A program made the translations under genes and the position numbers. From Pseudoxanthomonas broegbernensis (GTDB lineage: Bacteria; Pseudomonadota; Gammaproteobacteria; Xanthomonadales; Xanthomonadaceae): DNA of 64,000 bases. Where the stretch lies: NCBI RefSeq assembly GCF_014202435.1, contig NZ_JACHGU010000003.1, forward strand, positions 434,001 to 498,000, written 5' to 3'. Below the pieces are notes generated by a model, which was not told the DNA's origin, ran no database searches, and saw only the letters and a list, made by a program, of their open reading frames with translations. The first letter of the stretch is position 1; every line of letters starts with the position of its first letter. This document shows positions 59,896 through 64,000 of the stretch, one piece after another.

Positions 59896-59931
59896 GCATG
59901 CCTTGCGGACACCGGTGTCCGCAAGGCATGC
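59896..59931. repeat. 36-bp perfect palindrome immediately before the ptsI start
   Basis: GCATGCCTTGCGGACACC is followed directly by its exact reverse complement, ending two bases before the ptsI ATG. The AAGG that would serve as the ptsI ribosome binding site lies in the 3' arm. In RNA it would form a very stable hairpin that hides the initiation region, or it may be a protein-binding site. There is no T-run, so it is not a typical terminator. Confidence 0.9.
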
Positions 59932-59932
59932 G

Positions 59933-61651
59933 ATGAGGCAGGTCTTCGCCGACCACGGCGCCTCGCGCGGCCTGGCCCTGGGCCGGGCACGCGTGCGCCT
60001 GTCGCGCGCCCTGGAAGTGGGCGAGCGCCACGTTCCCGCCGCGCAGGTCGGGGCCGAGGCGCAGCGCCTGCAGCACGCCCTGGACGCGGCGCGCGAGGAG
60101 ATGCGCGCGCTGCGCGAGAAGCTGCAGGGCGCGCTGTCGGACGAGGCGGTGGAATTCGTCGACCTGCACGCCCTGCTGCTGGACGACCCGGAACTGATCC
60201 AGGCCCTGGACGGGCTGATCCGCCAGGAACGCTACTCCGCCGGCTACGCCCTGCGCGTGCAGCGCGACCGCCTGGCGGCGGTGTTCGAGCGCATGGACGA
60301 CCCCTACCTGAAGGCCAGGCTCGACGACCTGGACCACATCATCGGTCGCATCCACGCCCACCTTTATCGTCGCGAACCGGCCCCGCGCAGCACCGCCGGC
60401 GAGGTCCTGGTCTGCGACAACGTGGCCCCGTCGGAACTGATCCAGTTGCAGGCGCAGGGCGTGGTGGCGGTCGTCTCGGCGGCCGGCAGCCCGCTCTCGC
60501 ACAGCGCGATCCTGGCGCGCAGCCTCTACCTGCCGCTGGTGGTCGGCGCCACCGAGGCACTGGACCGGATCAACGACGGCGACGTGCTCATGGTCGACGG
60601 CGAGAGTGGCCGGATCGTGCTCGACCCGGACGCGGCCGACCTGCGCGACTACCGCGCCCGCCGCCAGCAGGAAGCCCGCGAACGGCGCGGCCTGGAGCGG
60701 CTGCGCAGCAAGCCCACCCGCACCCTCGACGGCACCGACATCGTGCTGTACGCCAACGCCGAGTCGCGCGAGGACATGGCCCGCGCCCATGCGGTCGGCG
60801 CGGCCGGCGTGGGCCTGTACCGCACCGAGTTCCTGTTCCTGCAGCGCGAGGAACTGCCGGACGAGGAGGAACAATTCCTCGCCTACCGCGACGCGGTGCT
60901 GGCCATGGGCGGGCGCCCGGTCACCTTCCGCACCCTGGACCTGGGCGCGGACAAGGCCGACCGCGCCGGGCTGGCCCTGGCCAACGAGGACAATCCGGCG
61001 CTGGGCGTGCGCGGCGTGCGCCTGTCGCTGCTGTACGACGAGGTGTTCGACACCCAGTTGCGCGCGATCGCACGCGCGGCCGCCTATGGACCGCTGCGCG
61101 TGCTGGTGCCGATGGTCAGTTGCCGCGAGGAACTGCTGATCGTGCGCCGGCGCCTGCGCCGCGCGGTGGCCGCCGTGCGCCGGCGCGGCGTGGCGGTGGA
61201 GCCTCCGCCGATGGGCGCGATGATCGAGGTGCCGGCCGCCGCCATCGGCGTGCACGGCCTGCTCGACGCGGTGGACTTCCTGTCGGTGGGCACCAACGAC
61301 CTGGTCCAGTACCTGCTGGCGGTGGACCGCAACAACGATGCCCTGGGCGGGCTGTACTCACCGCTGCATCCGGGCGTGCTGCGCCTGTTGGCCCACGTGA
61401 TCGGCGCCGGCGCGCGGCACGGCACGCCGGTGGCGGTATGCGGCGAGATGGCCGGCGACCCGATGCTGGCGCCGTTGCTGCTGGCGCTGGGCCTGCGCGA
61501 GTTCAGCCTGCACCCGGCCAACCTGCTGGAACTGCGCCGCGCGATCCGCGATTGCGACCTGTCCGCCTTGCAGGCGCGCGCCGACAAGCTGCTGCAGGCA
61601 CGCGACCGCGCCGCCATCGAACGCTGGCTGCAGGCCGCCGTCCCGGCGTGA
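59933..61651 (+). CDS. ptsI: Phosphoenolpyruvate-protein phosphotransferase, enzyme I
   Basis: 572 residues from the ATG at 59933, right for EI. The N-terminal HPr-binding domain starts GASRGLALGRARV. The phospho-His is His190 in GSPLSHSAILARSL. The PEP-binding TIM barrel has GVGLYRTEFLF, RTLDLGADK, MIEVPAAAI, DFLSVGTNDLVQY and VCGEMAGDP. It transfers phosphate from PEP to HPr. The continuous frame upstream (to 59603) results from the ptsH frameshift, not from a natural fusion. The only ribosome binding site candidate lies in a palindrome arm. Confidence 0.93.
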   Translation: MRQVFADHGASRGLALGRARVRLSRALEVGERHVPAAQVGAEAQRLQHALDAAREEMRALREKLQGALSDEAVEFVDLHALLLDDPELIQALDGLIRQERYSAGYALRVQRDRLAAVFERMDDPYLKARLDDLDHIIGRIHAHLYRREPAPRSTAGEVLVCDNVAPSELIQLQAQGVVAVVSAAGSPLSHSAILARSLYLPLVVGATEALDRINDGDVLMVDGESGRIVLDPDAADLRDYRARRQQEARERRGLERLRSKPTRTLDGTDIVLYANAESREDMARAHAVGAAGVGLYRTEFLFLQREELPDEEEQFLAYRDAVLAMGGRPVTFRTLDLGADKADRAGLALANEDNPALGVRGVRLSLLYDEVFDTQLRAIARAAAYGPLRVLVPMVSCREELLIVRRRLRRAVAAVRRRGVAVEPPPMGAMIEVPAAAIGVHGLLDAVDFLSVGTNDLVQYLLAVDRNNDALGGLYSPLHPGVLRLLAHVIGAGARHGTPVAVCGEMAGDPMLAPLLLALGLREFSLHPANLLELRRAIRDCDLSALQARADKLLQARDRAAIERWLQAAVPA

Positions 61652-61877
61652 CGCCGCTTCCGTCGCGCACGCACGGCGACCGCGACGGAAGCGCATCCGA
61701 CACCCTGGCCACGGACCTTGCCGGGCGACCGCGCTACCGTCGGACCCGCGCGCGAATCGTCCGTCGCCGGTTTTTGCCCTATCAAATGCCGGGCGCGACG
61801 GGGATAATGGCGGCCATGAACGCCTGACCCGCCGCGCGTCACGTCGCGGCCCCTGCCCCGACAAACCGGAGACGCGC

Positions 61878-63239
61878 ATGGCCGAAGCCGTCCGCCACGA
61901 CAAAACCGCGCGCCAACTGCGCATGCTGTCCGATGCACTGGGCAGCGGCCGGCTGGGCCCGGTGCGGAGGCTGGTCAACACCCTGTCCCCGGCCGAGATC
62001 GGCAACCTCCTCGAATCGCTGCCGCCAGGCAAGCGCCAGGTGGTGTGGGGCCTGGTCGACCCCGAGGACGACGGCGAGGTCCTGGTCCACGTCGGCGAGG
62101 AGGTGCGCGAGAGCCTGCTGGCCGACATGGACACCGACGAGATCGTCGCCGCGGTCGAGGACCTGGACATCGACGACCTGGCCGACCTGGTCGAGGACCT
62201 GCCGGACACGGTCATCGACGAGGTCCTCAAGTCGATGGACCGCGAGAACCGCGAGCGCCTGGAGCAGGTGCTGTCCTACCCGGAGGACACCGCCGGCCGC
62301 CTGATGAACCCGGACGTGGTCACCGTGCGAGCCGACGTCAACGTCGACGTCGTGCTGCGCTACCTGCGCCTGCGCGGCGAGCTGCCCGAACACACCGACC
62401 ACCTGTACGTGGTCAGCCGGCGCCACCAGTACCTGGGCCGGGTGGCGCTGGCCGCGCTGGTCACCCACGAGGACTCCACCCCGATCAACCGCCTGGTCGA
62501 CGACCGCCAGCCGGCGATCGACGTGGGCGAGTCCGACCAGGAAGTGGCGCGCATGTTCTCCGACCACGACTGGATCAGCGCCCCGGTGGTGGACGACAAC
62601 AACATCCTGCTGGGCCGCATCACCATCGACGACGTGGTCGACATCATCCGCGAGCAGGCCGAGCACCAGGCCCTGGGCGCGGCCGGCCTGGACGAGGACG
62701 AGGACCTGTTCAGCCCTGTCTGGCGCGCCATGCGGCGGCGGCTGGTGTGGCTGTTCGTCAACCTGTGCACCGCCTTCGTGGCCGCCAACGTGGTCGGCCA
62801 GTTCGAGGGCACCATCGACAAGCTGGTGGCGCTGGCGGTGCTGATGCCGATGGTGGCCGGGCTGGGCGGGAACGCCGGCACCCAGGTGCTGGCGCTGATG
62901 GTGCGCGGGCTGGCGCTGGGCCAGGTGGGCGCATCCAACGTGCGCACCCTGCTGTGGAAGGAATTGCGCGTGGCCCTGTTGAACGGGGTGCTGATGGGTA
63001 CGGTGCTGGGCCTGATCGTGCTGGCCTGGTTCCACAACATCGGCCTGTCGGTGGTGATCTTCGTCGCCCTGACCTGCAACCTGCTGCTGGCCGCTTCCGC
63101 CGGCGTGCTGATCCCGCTGACCCTGAAGCGGATGGGCTTCGACCCGGCGCTGGCCAGCGGCATCTTCCTCACGGCCATCACCGATTCCATGGGCTTCTTC
63201 ACCTTCCTCGGGCTGGCCACCCTGCTCCTGCTGCGCTGA
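61878..63239 (+). CDS. mgtE: Magnesium transporter MgtE
   Basis: 453 residues. An acidic N domain (LEQVLSYPEDTAGRLMNPDVVTVRADVNVDVVLRYLR), two CBS domains (about residues 140-260) and five C-terminal helices (LVWLFVNLCTAFVAANVVGQFEGTI; LPMVAGLGGNAGTQ; ITDSMGFFTFLGLATLLLL). The GGNAGTQ motif and Asp in ITDSMG line the Mg pore. It imports Mg2+ and closes when the cytoplasmic domains bind Mg. It closes the PTS neighbourhood; a 226-bp gap with a GATAAT element lies before it. Confidence 0.95.
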   Translation: MAEAVRHDKTARQLRMLSDALGSGRLGPVRRLVNTLSPAEIGNLLESLPPGKRQVVWGLVDPEDDGEVLVHVGEEVRESLLADMDTDEIVAAVEDLDIDDLADLVEDLPDTVIDEVLKSMDRENRERLEQVLSYPEDTAGRLMNPDVVTVRADVNVDVVLRYLRLRGELPEHTDHLYVVSRRHQYLGRVALAALVTHEDSTPINRLVDDRQPAIDVGESDQEVARMFSDHDWISAPVVDDNNILLGRITIDDVVDIIREQAEHQALGAAGLDEDEDLFSPVWRAMRRRLVWLFVNLCTAFVAANVVGQFEGTIDKLVALAVLMPMVAGLGGNAGTQVLALMVRGLALGQVGASNVRTLLWKELRVALLNGVLMGTVLGLIVLAWFHNIGLSVVIFVALTCNLLLAASAGVLIPLTLKRMGFDPALASGIFLTAITDSMGFFTFLGLATLLLLR

Positions 63240-63346
63240 AACCGCATCGCGGCGGGGCTTTTCCTACGCACGGCGGCGGCGTACGCCGATGGCGGCGCCC
63301 GGCAGCGGACGCGAAGCTGCGGCCATGCCCATTCCCGAGCGCCGCC

Positions 63347-64000
63347 ATGCGCGCCTTGCTGTTTCTCCTGCTGTGCCTTCCGGCCTGCCCGGTGTTGTCG
63401 GCACCGCCGCCCGAACCGATGCTGGCCACCTCCTACCGCGACGGTGTGCCGGTATCGGCGTTCCTGGTCAGCGAGAAGCTCGACGGCGTGCGCGGCCGCT
63501 GGGACGGCCGGATGTTGTGGACCCGCGGCGGCGCGCGGATCCGTCCTCCGGCCGCGTTCACGCGCGGCTGGCCGGCCGAGCCGATGGATGGCGAACTGTG
63601 GATCGGGCGCGGCCGGTTCGACGAGGCCAGCGCCACCGTCCGCCGCGTCGAGGCCGACCCGCGGGCCTGGCGCGAGATGCGCTTCATGGTGTTCGACCTG
63701 CCCGCGCACCCGGGCCCGTTCGCCGACCGGGTCGCACGCATGCACGGGCTGGTGGCGGCCGCCGGCAACCCGGCACTGGCGATGATCCCCCAGCGGCGTT
63801 TCGGCACCGCCGCCGAACTGGATGCCGAGCTGGCCCGGGTGGTCGCGGCGGGGGGCGAGGGCCTGATGCTCCACCGGCACGATGCCCTGTACCGTGCCGG
63901 GCGCAGCGATGCGCTGCTCAAGTACAAGCCTCACCAGGACGCCGAAGCGCAGGTGGTCGCGCATCGGCCCGGCAAGGGGAAGTACCAGGGCCTGATGGGA
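63347..64000 (+). CDS. Secreted ATP-dependent DNA ligase (Lig E type), 3' end outside the window
   Basis: At least 218 residues from the ATG at 63347, with no stop before the window end. A signal peptide (LLFLLLCLPACPVLSAP) predicts periplasmic export. Ligase motifs are intact: the adenylation Lys44 in SEKLDGVRGRW (motif I KxDG), DGELW (III), GEGLMLH (IV) and LLKYKP (V), with the linker GKGKYQGLMG entering the OB domain. It is a minimal ATP-dependent DNA ligase of the Lig E group found in naturally competent bacteria. It would seal nicks in periplasmic or extracellular DNA, related in theme to comEA at 37284. Confidence 0.88.
   Translation, partial: MRALLFLLLCLPACPVLSAPPPEPMLATSYRDGVPVSAFLVSEKLDGVRGRWDGRMLWTRGGARIRPPAAFTRGWPAEPMDGELWIGRGRFDEASATVRRVEADPRAWREMRFMVFDLPAHPGPFADRVARMHGLVAAAGNPALAMIPQRRFGTAAELDAELARVVAAGGEGLMLHRHDALYRAGRSDALLKYKPHQDAEAQVVAHRPGKGKYQGLMG

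Noticed and set aside
59603-61651. A 682-residue HPr-enzyme I fusion protein as one normal gene
   Set aside because: The middle part (about residues 60-110) has no similarity to either protein, the missing HPr C-terminus is encoded in another frame, and the HPr stop plus a separate ptsI start are present. It is best explained by a frameshift.

Overview
This is chromosomal DNA of a high-GC (about 70%) gammaproteobacterium of the Xanthomonadaceae/Lysobacteraceae (Xanthomonas, Pseudoxanthomonas, Lysobacter or Luteimonas type). The placement rests on a TonB-receptor-linked maltodextrin locus with an XgtA-like alpha-glucosidase, an Rrf2-sufBCDS operon, the order kdsD-kdsC-lptCAB-rpoN-hpf-hprK-rapZ-EIIA-HPr-EI-mgtE, frequent TAGAAT-type -10 boxes and REP-like repeats of the form GTAGGA(A/G)CCGGCTTCAGCCGGC. 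No rRNA, tRNA, CRISPR array, phage or insertion sequence was recognised.

Layout. 1-380: the first codons of thrS (minus strand) behind a Thr-Thr-Thr leader peptide and a terminator, which looks like an attenuator. 389-16210: an alpha-glucan utilisation locus with a LacI-type regulator, exported GH13 amylase/CGTase-like enzyme, GPH-type sugar permease, pullulanase-type GH13, GH97 alpha-glucosidase, PQQ-type beta-propeller, TonB-dependent receptor and a GH13 alpha-glucosidase. Two identical 14-bp operators, each exactly 28 bp from the same hexamer, precede the permease/amylase pair and the receptor. 16402-18382: HU-like protein with a Lys/Ala tail, DUF3861 protein, lipoprotein and SET-domain protein. 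18672-25005: SUF Fe-S cluster operon.

25006-36814: iron acquisition. Two modules of Fur-like box, small one-helix protein and TonB-dependent siderophore receptor (the first also with piuC) are followed by a perfect 29-bp Fur-like palindrome. That palindrome precedes a PepSY membrane protein, a DUF2271 protein with a flavinylation-like motif, a DUF4198 protein, ApbE and a membrane flavoprotein reductase. The last block looks like a system moving electrons to the periplasm, probably for ferric-siderophore reduction. 36815-37283 has no convincing gene.

37284-51798: housekeeping and envelope genes: comEA, M20 peptidase, GlsB-like protein, manC, the amgK-murU peptidoglycan-recycling pair, hda, AI-2E-type permease, DUF2066, purMN, two tandem DUF3108 proteins, an EF-hand protein, murA and bolA. 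51864-63239: LPS (Kdo and Lpt) genes running into rpoN, hpf and a regulatory PTS (hprK, rapZ, EIIA-Man, HPr, EI), then mgtE. The ptsH copy here carries a one-base frameshift whose altered frame reads straight through into ptsI, and a 36-bp perfect palindrome sits directly before the ptsI start. 63347-end: 5' part of a secreted Lig E-type ATP-dependent DNA ligase.
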